A stretch of DNA of 64,000 bases from Lysobacterales bacterium (GTDB lineage Bacteria; Pseudomonadota; Gammaproteobacteria; Xanthomonadales; Xanthomonadaceae), in assembly GCA_020442465.1 (NCBI GenBank), contig JAGRJY010000157.1:42576-106575 (forward strand), read 5' to 3'. This document shows positions 25,517 through 34,534 of the stretch, one piece after another. Every line of letters starts with the position of its first letter. The first letter of the stretch is position 1. Under the pieces are notes generated by a model that saw nothing but the letters and a program-made list of their open reading frames with translations, was not told the DNA's origin and searched no databases. The position numbers were made by a program, and so were the translations under genes.

Positions 25517-26665
25517 TCACCTTGCGTAGGCGCGATTCATGCACTGCTGGTAGCGACCCTGGACGCGCTCGGCGAACCAGGCCGTGGTCAGGTTGCGGGT
25601 GATCTTCGGGCTCTTCAGGGTGATCCGCGGCAACACCGCGCGCGGCAAGGGCTTGCCGGCCAGCTGCTCGGCGCGCGCGAAAACGGCGCGCCAGGTGTCG
25701 GTCTGCTCGAAGTCGAAGCTGTCTTCGAGCGCGAGGTCGCGGCGCACCCGCGCCGCACTCAGACCGAGCGCCTCGGCCTGGGCGACTGCCGTGCGCTCGG
25801 TGTGCCCTTCGCGACGACCGAACAGGCCCGGGTCAGGCAGTCGCAAGTCGCCATCGGGCACGAGATCGATGCCGGCCACGCGTGAGAGAGCCATCTGGAA
25901 TGCCGCGTTGCGACTGGCGTACCAGCCAGCATTGAAATCGGCGTAGCGATAGATGTGGCGATCGTACGCGTTGGGGTACTGCAGGAGGTGCGCGGTGCCG
26001 AAGTAGACCCCGCCGCGACGGGTGAACACTTCGTCACGCACCGAGCCACTCATTGGATACGGATAGCGATGGCCAGCCACGTGCGACTCGGCAAACGCGA
26101 TCGACACCTGCATCGAACCGCCGGTGTGCACCGGGTTGGCGGACGCGAACAGGGTGCGCCCCATCGGCACGCGGTCGATCAGTTCCTCGAACAGGTCGCT
26201 CATGTCCTTCTCGGTGCGCAAGGCGGCGAGGCGCTGCGCGAACGACTGTCCATGGCCCGAAGGCAGGGCGAGCACTGCGGACACGGCACGCTTCGGAATC
26301 TTCAACGCGCCGGCGCGCCGCTCGATCTCGCGCCGGGCGATGTTCGGCAGATCGGGCACCGTCGGGTTGGCGCGATAGCCGGTCTCCTGCTCGATCACCG
26401 CCAGCACGGCACACAGGTTGTCGGTGCTGGTCAGCAGGTCGAGATGGGTGAATGCGGCTTCAATGTCGGTCGCCCAGTCACCGCGATCGGCAAGCTTGGG
26501 CGGCAGCAGGGCAAGTAGCTGGGCGCGGACTTCGTCCGGGGTGCGCTCCGGCCACGGCCGCGTCGGCGGCGTACTGCAGCCAGCCAGAATGGCCGCGACG
26601 AGCATCGCGCTGAGTCGCATCGCACCGACCGGAATCGCGCCGACTCGAATCGCACCGACGCACAT
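25517..26665 (-). CDS. DUF1615 family lipoprotein
   Basis: The product of about 382 residues matches DUF1615: the tract LFEELIDRVPMGRTLFASANPVHTGGSMQVSIAFAE, the run RRGGVYFGTAHLLQYP, and YRYADFNAGWYASRNAAFQ are family hallmarks. A lipobox (ILAGCS) follows the hydrophobic segment, so it is an envelope lipoprotein. The start is uncertain: ATG at 26665 gives MCVGAIRVGAIPVGAMRLSAM; ATG at 26620 begins at MRLSAM. A three-copy 15-bp tandem repeat (26619-26659) lies under that leader and encodes VGAI/VGAI/VGAM. No clear ribosome binding site decides. It is downstream of the CLC gene on the same strand. The function is unknown. Confidence 0.85.
   Translation of the reverse strand: MCVGAIRVGAIPVGAMRLSAMLVAAILAGCSTPPTRPWPERTPDEVRAQLLALLPPKLADRGDWATDIEAAFTHLDLLTSTDNLCAVLAVIEQETGYRANPTVPDLPNIARREIERRAGALKIPKRAVSAVLALPSGHGQSFAQRLAALRTEKDMSDLFEELIDRVPMGRTLFASANPVHTGGSMQVSIAFAESHVAGHRYPYPMSGSVRDEVFTRRGGVYFGTAHLLQYPNAYDRHIYRYADFNAGWYASRNAAFQMALSRVAGIDLVPDGDLRLPDPGLFGRREGHTERTAVAQAEALGLSAARVRRDLALEDSFDFEQTDTWRAVFARAEQLAGKPLPRAVLPRITLKSPKITRNLTTAWFAERVQGRYQQCMNRAYAR
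26619..26659 (-). repeat. Three-copy 15-bp tandem repeat in a signal-peptide region
   Basis: The 11-bp core ATCGC(A/G)CCGAC recurs at 26619, 26634 and 26649 with a 15-base period. In frame it gives VGAI-R-VGAI-P-VGAM. It overlaps the possible starts of the DUF1615 lipoprotein gene, so copy number could change the length of the leader in steps of five residues without a frameshift. Confidence 0.75.
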
Positions 26666-26735
26666 GCCAGCCAGGCGCGCCAGCAAGACTCGAGCGCGTC
26701 CGCCACGCCACAGAGGATCAAGTCGATGCACGGGG

Positions 26736-28517
26736 TTAGTCGCGGCCAGCCGGTACCGGCGGCTCACCCTGCGCATCACCCTGCTCGTCACCGTCATGCC
26801 GGTCTGCTGATTCGTGGCGGCGAGTGGAAGGGGCAGGTTCGCCCGTTGCCCGGACATCGTCAGCGAGCGGGTCATGCCCGGACGCCGGTGGTGGCCCGCC
26901 GTCGCCCGCAGGTATCGCGTGCACGGAGTCGGTGGACTCGGCCCTACCCGATGGCGGCTTCGTCGGCACTTCGTCGGCAGCCAGGGCCTGGGCCGGCTCA
27001 TCCACCGCCGGCGTTCCGGCTTCGGCCGCCGATGCTGCGGGCTGCTGCGCAACGTCCGCTTCCTGCGATTGCTCGTAGGTCTCGATCAGTCGCGCGGCAA
27101 AGGCGCGATAGATCGGCGTGGGACACAGCAAGGATGACGCCGCGCGCCCAAGCAGACAGCAGGCCATGATCGGCAGCACCAGCGTGCGGTTCGCAGTCAG
27201 CTCGAGCGAAATCACTGCAGCGGTCAACGGCGCCTGGGTCACGCCGGCAAGAAAGCCGGCCATGCCGAGCAGCACCACGACCGGCGCATCGACGCCGGGG
27301 AACAGGCTGCTGAGCATGTCGCCGACGCCGGCCCCGACCGCCAGCGCTGGCGAGAAAATGCCCCCGGGAATTCCAGCCCAGTAGGACAGCACGTTGGCCA
27401 GCAGTTTGAGCACGCCGAACCCGGCCAGCAGCTCGCCTTCACCCTGCACCAGACGATGCGCCTCGGCGTAGCCGGTGCCGAACACGATGCCGCCGGTGAA
27501 GACGCCGAGCAGCGCGAGCAAACCGCCACAGCCTGCCGCGAACGCGACCGGATGCGCCGTGCGCAGCCGCACCACGCCCGACAGCCAGCGGTCGGACAGC
27601 AGCAGACAGCGAGCGAATCCGCCTCCAAGCAGGCCGCAGGTCAGACCGCAGGCCAGGACACACAGCCACTCGGTGCCGAACGGCAGCACACCTTGCACCT
27701 GGCCGAAGTAGGCGTAGTTGCCGAGCAGGCCCAGCGACACCGCACCGGCGAAAATCACCGCGGTCAGGATGATGCCGCTGAAGCGGTGCTCGAAGCTGCC
27801 CGCGAGTTCCTCGATGGCGAACACCACGCCCGCCAGGGGCGTGTTGAACGCCGCGGCAATGCCCGCGCCGCCGCCCGCGAGGACGAACCGGGACAGTACC
27901 CGCGCATCGGTGAAGCGCGCCAGGCGGCCGATCCACAGCATCAGCCCGGCCCCGACGTGCACGGTGGGCCCCTCACGGCCGACCGACGCACCACCGAGCA
28001 GGGCGAGCAGGGTCAACAGCATCTTCCCCAGCGCGATCGGCAAGGACAGCAGCCGATGCCGGAATGCCGCCTGTTCGACCGACAGCGCGGCGATCACCTG
28101 TGGAATGCCGCTGCCGCGCGTGGGCTGCATGAACCCGGAGGTCAGCCAGGCGAGCAGTGCGAACATCGCCGGCGTGATGATCAGCGGCGCCCAGGGCCAG
28201 CGCAGACGCACCCATTCGAATCCCTCGAAGGCGAGATCGCTGGCCTGCGCAAACCCCACGGCGGCGAGCCCGACCACGCAACCGCCCAGCCACAGCGTCA
28301 CCCTGCGCTTCCACTCGTGCGGCGCGAAGAATTCGTGACCGAGCCAGCCACGCTGACGGTCGTCGAGTTGCCTGGGTTCGGGCGAGATGGGAGACACGGC
28401 GCAGTGCTTCGATCGGGCTTCACACTCTAACGCGGATGCCGCCAAGGCCTCAGCGTGCCGTCGCGCGATGGCCGCACAGCGCGCAGCGCGGCCGGCGTCA
28501 GGCGTGACCGGGTTCAC
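26736..28517 (-). CDS. CLC-type H+/Cl- antiporter
   Basis: The 593-residue membrane protein shows the CLC signatures: GSGIPQV, the gating glutamate in GREGPTVHVG, AFNTPLAGVVFAIEEL with the internal proton-pathway glutamate pair, IPGGIFSPALAVGAG, and a Tyr in PTPIYRAF matching the anion-coordinating tyrosine. By these residues it should be an antiporter rather than a channel. The last 130 residues are a hydrophilic, Pro/Ala/Asp-rich tail with no CBS domain. The ORF start at 28517 gives an 80-residue hydrophilic N-terminus; a GTG at 28397 is another candidate, since the family is usually shorter here. The function is probably acid or chloride homeostasis at the inner membrane. The DUF1615 gene follows on the same strand. 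Confidence 0.92.
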   Translation of the reverse strand: MNPVTPDAGRAARCAAIARRHAEALAASALECEARSKHCAVSPISPEPRQLDDRQRGWLGHEFFAPHEWKRRVTLWLGGCVVGLAAVGFAQASDLAFEGFEWVRLRWPWAPLIITPAMFALLAWLTSGFMQPTRGSGIPQVIAALSVEQAAFRHRLLSLPIALGKMLLTLLALLGGASVGREGPTVHVGAGLMLWIGRLARFTDARVLSRFVLAGGGAGIAAAFNTPLAGVVFAIEELAGSFEHRFSGIILTAVIFAGAVSLGLLGNYAYFGQVQGVLPFGTEWLCVLACGLTCGLLGGGFARCLLLSDRWLSGVVRLRTAHPVAFAAGCGGLLALLGVFTGGIVFGTGYAEAHRLVQGEGELLAGFGVLKLLANVLSYWAGIPGGIFSPALAVGAGVGDMLSSLFPGVDAPVVVLLGMAGFLAGVTQAPLTAAVISLELTANRTLVLPIMACCLLGRAASSLLCPTPIYRAFAARLIETYEQSQEADVAQQPAASAAEAGTPAVDEPAQALAADEVPTKPPSGRAESTDSVHAIPAGDGGPPPASGHDPLADDVRATGEPAPSTRRHESADRHDGDEQGDAQGEPPVPAGRD

Positions 28518-28618
28518 CGCTCCGACAAGCGAGTCTGACGCTGCGCGCGATGCCGTACGCCGCGCGGCCGCTGATCAGGCATGATGCGGACTGGCCCCAG
28601 GAAAGCGACTGTTGCCGC

Positions 28619-30835
28619 ATGCGATCCCTTCGACGCGCCGGATTCGCCGTTCGCGCCCTGCCCACGCTGCTGTGCGTCGGTGCGCTGGCGATGTTCGTCG
28701 TCGCGCCCGCACTGCACGCACGACAGGCCGCGGAGCAGACTGACGCCGCGGCATCACCCGCCGTGGAGCCCTCGGCCGCCGACGCGGTCGAATCCGCCGT
28801 CGCCCTTGTCGACGCCGACCGTCCTGCCGCGCTCGGCCGTCTGCGCGCCATCTGGGAAGATCCCGATCACCCGCTGCGGGGGCGCGCCGCGGTCGCGCTG
28901 ACCGGAGTCATGGTCGACGGCCCGGACAACGAGGCGGTGGAAACGCTCTCGCAGGCCATGCTCGATTCCGCAGCGCTGTCGGCGGATGAGCGCGCCCTGG
29001 TCTTCGCCAACCGGTTGCGCGCGCAAGCGTCGTTGAAGCAATGGCCGGACGACGACTCGGGCATCGAATCCCGGGTGGAGACGTTTGCCGCAGCCGCGAC
29101 ACCGGGCGACGCCCGGGCGTCGCTGTGGCAGGCGATGGGTCGGGGCCGCCTGTCACGCGGTCGCTTTCCGGATGCGGAGCAATCCTTTCGCAAGGCGCTG
29201 GATGCCTACGACACAGAGCAGATGAGCGAAGACCGCTCGGACTACCTGCGTGACCTCGGCGTCGCGCTGGCCCAGCAAGGCAAGCTCGATCAGGCACTCG
29301 AATACATGCTCGCCTCGCAGTCGGCGCGCGAGGCGCTCGGCCTGCCCGACTCCCACCTACTGCTGGGCAATCTCGCCGGACTGCATCTGTACATGGAGCG
29401 CTGGGAGAAGGCGCTGGAACTCAGCGAGCGCGCGATCGCCGCGAGCCCACCCGAATCCGCCGGGCGCGCCAAATACATCAACAACTCCGGCTCGGCCTTG
29501 TTCGGCCTCGGGCGCCTCGACGATGCGCGCGTGCGCTTCGAAGAGGCGCTGGCGATGAACGAGCACGCGGGCAGTTCGACCTTGTCGCCGCTCAACAACC
29601 TCGCGTTCGTCCTGCTCAAGCAGGGCAACACGCGCGAAGCGCTGCGACGCTTCGAGCAGATCGCGGCCATCGCCGCGCAGTCGAAGGACCTCGCGCTGCT
29701 CGGCGTCGCCTACAAGAACATCGGCGAAGCATGGATTGCGCTGGGCGATCGCCGCCGCGCCGACAGCTACCTGCAGCGCGCACGCGCGGTGTATGCCGAG
29801 AGCGACAACCGGCCCAAGGCACTCGAACTGTATCCGGTGCTGATCGACAACCTGTCCGCACTCGGTCGCCACGAAGAGGCTCTGCGCTGGATGCGCGAGT
29901 ACAAGTCGCTGAGCGACGAGGTGAACAGCGTGGCGTCGAACGAGCGCATCGCCCAGCTGGAAGCCAATGTCGAGCTGAAGCGCAAGGAGTCCGAGCTCGC
30001 GGTGCAGAAGGCGGATCTGGCGCTCAAGCAGGCTGATCTGGACCGCCTGCACGCGCAGGAGGCCAACGAACGCCTGCAGCGCAACGGCCTGATCGGGGCG
30101 GTGGTGGCGCTGGGTCTGATCCTGCTGCTGCTCGTGCGTCTGCTCGCGCACCGTGCGCGCGCGCACCGCGAGCTGCTGCGCAAGAACGAGGAAATCGACG
30201 GTCATCGCGAGCGCCTCCAGCAACTCAACGACGTGATCCGCCGTCAGAGCGAGGAAGATGCGTTGACCGGCCTGTACAACCGCCGGCATCTGCAAGCCTT
30301 GCTGCATCGGCGCAGCACTGATGGCCCGGACGGGACGCCGCTGCTCGCCATCGTCGCCGACCTCGACCACTTCAAGCGCATCAACGACAAGTTCGGCCAT
30401 CCCGCCGGCGACAAGGTGCTGCAGCACGTGGCCGAAGTGCTGCGCGGTTGCCAGCGTGAAGGCGACGAACTCATCCGCTGGGGCGGCGAAGAATTCATCT
30501 GGCTGTGTCGCGGCGCGACCGACGTGCAGGCACCTGAGCTCTGCGCCAGGCTGCAGCAGGCCCTGGCTGACCATCCGGCCGAAGTGGAGGGGCGCCAGGT
30601 GGCGCTCACCGCCTCGCTGGGCTTTGCCGCGGCATCGATGTGGCCGAGCCGCGAACCGAACGTCGATCTTGCGATCCGGCTCGCCGATCAGGCCGCGTAC
30701 CGTGCGAAAGCCGCGGGCCGCAATACCTGGTCGGGCTACCGTGCCGGTGCCGAACCACCGGCCGATATCGACCTCGACCGCTGTCCCGCCGAAACGCTCG
30801 AACGCGAAGGCTGGATCACCCAGTCGGCAGCCTGA
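28619..30835 (+). CDS. TPR-containing diguanylate cyclase
   Basis: The 738-residue product starts with a signal-anchor (about 10-35), then eight or so TPR helices through about residue 430 in the periplasm (for example LGNLAGLHLYMERWEKALELSERA and LLGVAYKNIGEAWIALGDRRRADSYL). A coiled segment (EANVELKRKESELAVQKADLALKQADLDRL) leads to a transmembrane helix (GAVVALGLILLLLVRLLAH, about 495-515) and a cytoplasmic GGDEF domain with GGEEF at 622-626 and RxxD (Arg-Glu-Gly-Asp) five residues before. It should synthesise c-di-GMP in response to a periplasmic signal. The start at 28619 is chosen since the earlier frame lacks a signal. The TagF-like gene follows within 14 bases. Confidence 0.9.
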   Translation: MRSLRRAGFAVRALPTLLCVGALAMFVVAPALHARQAAEQTDAAASPAVEPSAADAVESAVALVDADRPAALGRLRAIWEDPDHPLRGRAAVALTGVMVDGPDNEAVETLSQAMLDSAALSADERALVFANRLRAQASLKQWPDDDSGIESRVETFAAAATPGDARASLWQAMGRGRLSRGRFPDAEQSFRKALDAYDTEQMSEDRSDYLRDLGVALAQQGKLDQALEYMLASQSAREALGLPDSHLLLGNLAGLHLYMERWEKALELSERAIAASPPESAGRAKYINNSGSALFGLGRLDDARVRFEEALAMNEHAGSSTLSPLNNLAFVLLKQGNTREALRRFEQIAAIAAQSKDLALLGVAYKNIGEAWIALGDRRRADSYLQRARAVYAESDNRPKALELYPVLIDNLSALGRHEEALRWMREYKSLSDEVNSVASNERIAQLEANVELKRKESELAVQKADLALKQADLDRLHAQEANERLQRNGLIGAVVALGLILLLLVRLLAHRARAHRELLRKNEEIDGHRERLQQLNDVIRRQSEEDALTGLYNRRHLQALLHRRSTDGPDGTPLLAIVADLDHFKRINDKFGHPAGDKVLQHVAEVLRGCQREGDELIRWGGEEFIWLCRGATDVQAPELCARLQQALADHPAEVEGRQVALTASLGFAAASMWPSREPNVDLAIRLADQAAYRAKAAGRNTWSGYRAGAEPPADIDLDRCPAETLEREGWITQSAA

Positions 30836-30848
30836 TCGGGACGTCCGT

Positions 30849-31904
30849 GTGGCCGACTACCTGCTGTATGCGACCGAGCGCTATGCCCTGCCGATCCTGC
30901 GGCCGCTGGCCGATGCGCTGATCGACGACGGCCACCGTGTGTCGGCGCTGCTGGTTCGCGGCGCCTCCGGAGCGGCACTGCACAGCTCCGTGCCCTCGGT
31001 GGATATCCGCACGGCGGTCGCACTGCGTCCACGGGCAGTGTTTTCCGCCGCCAATGACGTGCCCGGGTTCCTGTCCGGGGCGAAGGTGCAGCTGTTCCAC
31101 GGCTTCAACGTCGAGAAGCGCAGCGATGGCCGCGGCCACTTCCGTATTCGCGGCCTGTTTGATCTGTACTGCACACAGGGCCCGGCCACCACGGAGCCTT
31201 TCCGCAAGCTCGCCGCCAAGCACCGCCATTTCGCCGTGGTCGAAACCGGCTGGCCGAAGCTGGACCCGCTGTTCCGGCCCAGAGACCCGGCAGCCGAGGC
31301 GCTGCGCGCGCCAGCGGGAGATCGCCCGGTGGTGATGTTCGCCTCGACCTTCACCGAACGTCTCAGCGCCGCCCCGCACCTGTTCGAAGCCATCGCTGCC
31401 GAGGTCGCCCGCGGCGAGCGCTACTGGCTGCTCACCCTGCACCCCAAGTGTGCGCCGGTCTGGTTCGAGCGCTACCGCGACCTGGCCGGCGCCAACGCGT
31501 GTTTCTTCGAGACCGAGCAACTCATCGCCGCCCAGCGCGCCGCCGATGTGCTGGTGGCCGACACGACCTCGGTGGTGTCGGAATTCGTGGTTCAGCGCAA
31601 GCCGGTGGTCACCTTTCGCAACCGGTCGCCGAAGCCGCACATGATCGACTTCGACGACGCCGCCGACTTGCCCGCCCAGCTGGTTCGCGCGTTCGCGCCG
31701 GATCCGGCTCTGCAACAGGCGATCGATGCGTACGCCAACGCGATCCACCCGCACCGCGACGGACGTTCCAGCCAGCGCGTGGTGGCCGCGACCGAGGCGT
31801 TGCTGCGCGGTGAGCTGGGCGCGCTGCGACGAAAGCCCTTCAAGGGCTGGCTTCGCAGCCTGCAGCTGCGACGCGAACTGGGCTACTGGGGGCCGGGCGG
31901 CTGA
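30849..31904 (+). CDS. TagF-like CDP-glycerol glycerophosphotransferase family protein
   Basis: The 351-residue product carries the pattern of the CDP-glycerol:poly(glycerophosphate) glycerophosphotransferase family: QLFHGFNVEKR near residue 80, MFASTFTERLSAAPHLFEAI near 165, LLTLHPKCAP, and DVLVADTTSVVSEFVVQRKPVVTF near 235-258. The likely role is transfer of a polyol phosphate in a surface polymer, or processing of a surface glycan; which one is unknown. There is no ATG; the first plausible start is GTG at 30849, 13 bases after the stop of the diguanylate cyclase, with weak ribosome binding. The tight spacing suggests co-transcription with the cyclase, hinting at c-di-GMP-linked surface polymer control (inference). 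Confidence 0.82.
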   Translation: MADYLLYATERYALPILRPLADALIDDGHRVSALLVRGASGAALHSSVPSVDIRTAVALRPRAVFSAANDVPGFLSGAKVQLFHGFNVEKRSDGRGHFRIRGLFDLYCTQGPATTEPFRKLAAKHRHFAVVETGWPKLDPLFRPRDPAAEALRAPAGDRPVVMFASTFTERLSAAPHLFEAIAAEVARGERYWLLTLHPKCAPVWFERYRDLAGANACFFETEQLIAAQRAADVLVADTTSVVSEFVVQRKPVVTFRNRSPKPHMIDFDDAADLPAQLVRAFAPDPALQQAIDAYANAIHPHRDGRSSQRVVAATEALLRGELGALRRKPFKGWLRSLQLRRELGYWGPGG

Positions 31905-31944
31905 TCCGTCGAGCGTCAGCGCGCTGCCGCGCGGCGTTGTTTCT

Positions 31945-32433
31945 TCATTCGCCGTCCGATGACTCGGCCGGCACCCCGGCAGCACGCGCATCGACGATAT
32001 GCAGGTCCAGCGGCCCGTCGGTCCAGAGCAGGAACTCGATGTCGTCGAGCGCTTCGATCGGTCCGTGTGGCGATCCGGCGGGCGCATGGAAGAAGTACCC
32101 CGGCCCGGCCACCAGGTCGCCAATGCGCACCCGGCCCTTGAGCAGGTAGACGCTGTGCGCGGCGGTGCTGTGGTAGTGGCGCGGCTCGACGTAGCCCTTC
32201 GGATGACTTCGCAGCAGTGCAGCAGCGCCGCTCTCGGGGTTGCGGTGCATGATCTTGCGCATCGCGCCCTCGGGGAATCCGGGCGCGCTGGATGACTCCC
32301 ATTCCAGCTGGTGGGTGTCGAGCGCGATGGGGACGTCCTTGGCATCCGGCGCTTCCGCATGGGATGCGGTGGCGACGGCACTGCCTATGCATGCCAGCAG
32401 GCAGAGCATGGTTCGGTGAACGTATGCGTTCAT
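31945..32433 (-). CDS. Secreted cupin-domain protein
   Basis: The 162-residue product has a signal peptide (about 1-26) and a single cupin domain with metal-site motif 1 (EPRHYHSTAAHSVYLLKGRVRIGD, His residues near 85, 87 and 92) and motif 2 (PGYFFHAPAGSPHGP). The two histidines and the downstream His suggest a bound metal. Such small exported cupins are of unknown function, often anti-sigma or dioxygenase-like. The ATG at 32433 follows GGAGGAGCGAC. It is convergent with the TagF-like gene; no partner gene is adjacent. Confidence 0.87.
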   Translation of the reverse strand: MNAYVHRTMLCLLACIGSAVATASHAEAPDAKDVPIALDTHQLEWESSSAPGFPEGAMRKIMHRNPESGAAALLRSHPKGYVEPRHYHSTAAHSVYLLKGRVRIGDLVAGPGYFFHAPAGSPHGPIEALDDIEFLLWTDGPLDLHIVDARAAGVPAESSDGE

Positions 32434-32554
32434 GTCGCTCCTCCTTCCGATTCAGCGCCTGACCGTATGCCGCCAGGCACGGCGATCGATCTGCGGAGAC
32501 CAGCATGCCTTGTCGCGACGGGCGAGAACACGCTGCGCTGCGGCACGGTGGTTG

Positions 32555-33961
32555 CTAGGCCGGCGCGCCCACTGCAGCCGCGTGCGGCAACCTCCGTCGC
32601 ATCTCCCCGCGCAGCAGCCACAGGCTGAACAGCGCCTGCGCGGCCACGGTGGCGACCGAGAGCAACCACACCTGACGCAGGGTGAAGCCCGGCCGCGTGC
32701 TCAGCCAGATCGCCGGCAGCGCGAAGGTGAGCAGACGACTCGCACTGCTGAGCAGCGACGGCAACGTGTGGCCGAGCGCCTGGAACAGGCTCGAGCAGGT
32801 GAACACCAGCCCGCTCGCCACGAAGTTCCACGACACCACATGCAGGAATCCTGCCCCGACGGCGAGCACGCCGGCCTGCTGCGAAAAAATGCCCAGCAGC
32901 GCGTCGGCACGCCACTGGCAAAGCAAGGTCAGCAGCGCCATCAGCCCGCAGCTGGTCAGCGCCGCGGTGCGGAACGACGCGCGAACGCGCCCGGGCAAAC
33001 CGGCGCCGACGTTCTGCGCAGCCAGCGCCGACACCGCGAACGCCACTGCCATCGCCGGCAGGAAGATCGCCTGCATCACCCGCATGGCGATACCGAATCC
33101 GGCCTGGGCTTCGTCGCCAAACGGCTTGATCAGCCAGTAGATCACCGCCATGTAGACGAACATCAGCAGGAACTCGCCGCCCGAGGGCGCGCCGATCCGC
33201 AGCAGGCGTGCCACGGTGTCGCGCCGCGGCCGCAGCGCGTCTCTTTGTATCGTGATGGGCAGGTGCATGCGTCGGAACAGTCGCCACAGCATCGCCATGC
33301 CGACCACCATCGACAGCGTGCTCGCTGCCCCGGCTCCGGCCACGCCGAAGGCCAGTCCGGTGCCCCAGCCGGCGATCAACACCGGTGCGAGGATCGCATT
33401 GAGCACGACGGTCAGCAGCTGCACCAGCATGGCCGGCTGCACCACGCCGCAGCCGCGCATGGCCGAGCTGATCACGACGGTGGGGAACTGCAACGCCAGA
33501 CACGGCAGGAACCACCACAGGTAGATCAGACCGGCACGTCGTGCCTCCGCGCCAGCCGCGAGGCCACCCAGATAGGCGTCGGAGAACAGATAACCGAGCA
33601 ACAGGGTCGCCACGCACAGCAGCATCGACACACCCAGGCTCTGGTTGAACACGCGATCGGCATCGGCGGTGTCCTTGCGGCCCATCGCCTGCGCCACCAG
33701 CGCCACCGTGCCGACGCTGAGCGCCTGACTGGCCGCCAGCACCATGAACATCAGATTGCCTGCGGCACTGACCCCGGCGACCGCCTGCTCGCCCAGCTGG
33801 GCCACGAAGTACAGATCGATCAGGTGGTAAAGATTCTGGAACAGCAGACCGATCGCGATCGGCACCGCCATGCGGATCAGGTGGGCGAAGATCGATCCCT
33901 GGGTGAGATCCGCATCCTGCCTCGCCTTTCCGCTGGTTGGCGTATCGGCATGTTCAGCCAC
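32555..33961 (-). CDS. MATE family efflux transporter
   Basis: The 468-residue membrane protein has about twelve helices in two similar halves (AVPIAIGLLFQNLYHLIDLYFVAQLGEQAVAGVS near the N-terminus; GAPSGGEFLLMFVYMAVIYWLIKPFGDEAQAGFGIAMR near the middle), the pattern of MATE multidrug/sodium or proton antiporters. It should export cationic organic compounds. The start codon is GTG at 33961, which overlaps the end of the DUF2239 gene by 8 bases, so the two form a translationally coupled operon. The promoter at 34535-34578 upstream of DUF2239 carries two ACCCGGGT palindromes, suggesting control by a small-molecule-responsive repressor (inference). No regulator gene is adjacent. Confidence 0.92.
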   Translation of the reverse strand: MAEHADTPTSGKARQDADLTQGSIFAHLIRMAVPIAIGLLFQNLYHLIDLYFVAQLGEQAVAGVSAAGNLMFMVLAASQALSVGTVALVAQAMGRKDTADADRVFNQSLGVSMLLCVATLLLGYLFSDAYLGGLAAGAEARRAGLIYLWWFLPCLALQFPTVVISSAMRGCGVVQPAMLVQLLTVVLNAILAPVLIAGWGTGLAFGVAGAGAASTLSMVVGMAMLWRLFRRMHLPITIQRDALRPRRDTVARLLRIGAPSGGEFLLMFVYMAVIYWLIKPFGDEAQAGFGIAMRVMQAIFLPAMAVAFAVSALAAQNVGAGLPGRVRASFRTAALTSCGLMALLTLLCQWRADALLGIFSQQAGVLAVGAGFLHVVSWNFVASGLVFTCSSLFQALGHTLPSLLSSASRLLTFALPAIWLSTRPGFTLRQVWLLSVATVAAQALFSLWLLRGEMRRRLPHAAAVGAPA

Positions 33962-34508
33962 GACGGGCTCCCCAATGGCGCTGCAGCAGCTCGTCGAGGT
34001 GACTGCGGATGTCGTTCGGCCAAGCCGCCATACAGGCGCGCATGTCTTCCTGGCGGTTCTGATAGAACGCGCGGCTGGCGGCCTCGAAGTTCGGCAAGTC
34101 TCCAGCCATCAGGTGCATGAACCGATCGACCGCTTCCATGGTTTGTCGCTTGCGCGCCTTGCTGCCTTCGCTACGCCGCGCCTGTTCCACCAATCGGCGC
34201 AGCGCGGCGGAAGCGCCGCCGGGCTGGTCGGCCAGCCAGTTCCAATGCCGTGGCAGCAGCGACACCTCACGCGAGGTCACCCCGAGTTTCGGCCTGCCCG
34301 GGCGGCGCGGCAGCGACCGGTTCGGCGCCCGCGGCGTGAACGCATGCAGCGGAATGTCGACCGGCGCCGAGGTCTCCGCGTCGAGCACCACGACCGCCGC
34401 TTCGTCGCCGTCGGCGGCGGCGCGCACGGCGTCTTCGATCTCGCGCAAGGTGCCACGGGCGATGCGTCGCCCGCGCTTGAACGCGATCAGGGTAGCGGTA
34501 TCGGACAC
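33954..34508 (-). CDS. DUF2239 family protein
   Basis: The 184-residue product matches DUF2239: TLIAFKRGRRIARGTLREI at the N-terminus, a basic middle (RPGRPKLGVTSREVSLLPRHWNWLADQ, near residues 70-98) and the C-terminal RAFYQNRQEDMRACMAAWPNDIRSHL. It is cytoplasmic and of unknown function. The SREVSLLPRHWNWL tract may suggest a helix-turn-helix-like DNA-binding role. The start is GTG at 34508 with GGAG 8 bases upstream. It is the first gene of a two-gene operon with the MATE transporter (8-base overlap) under a promoter with paired operators; I infer that it may be the regulator of that operon, but this is untested. Confidence 0.88.
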   Translation of the reverse strand: MSDTATLIAFKRGRRIARGTLREIEDAVRAAADGDEAAVVVLDAETSAPVDIPLHAFTPRAPNRSLPRRPGRPKLGVTSREVSLLPRHWNWLADQPGGASAALRRLVEQARRSEGSKARKRQTMEAVDRFMHLMAGDLPNFEAASRAFYQNRQEDMRACMAAWPNDIRSHLDELLQRHWGARRG

Positions 34509-34534
34509 GGCAGTGCTCCAGCGGACTGGCGCAT

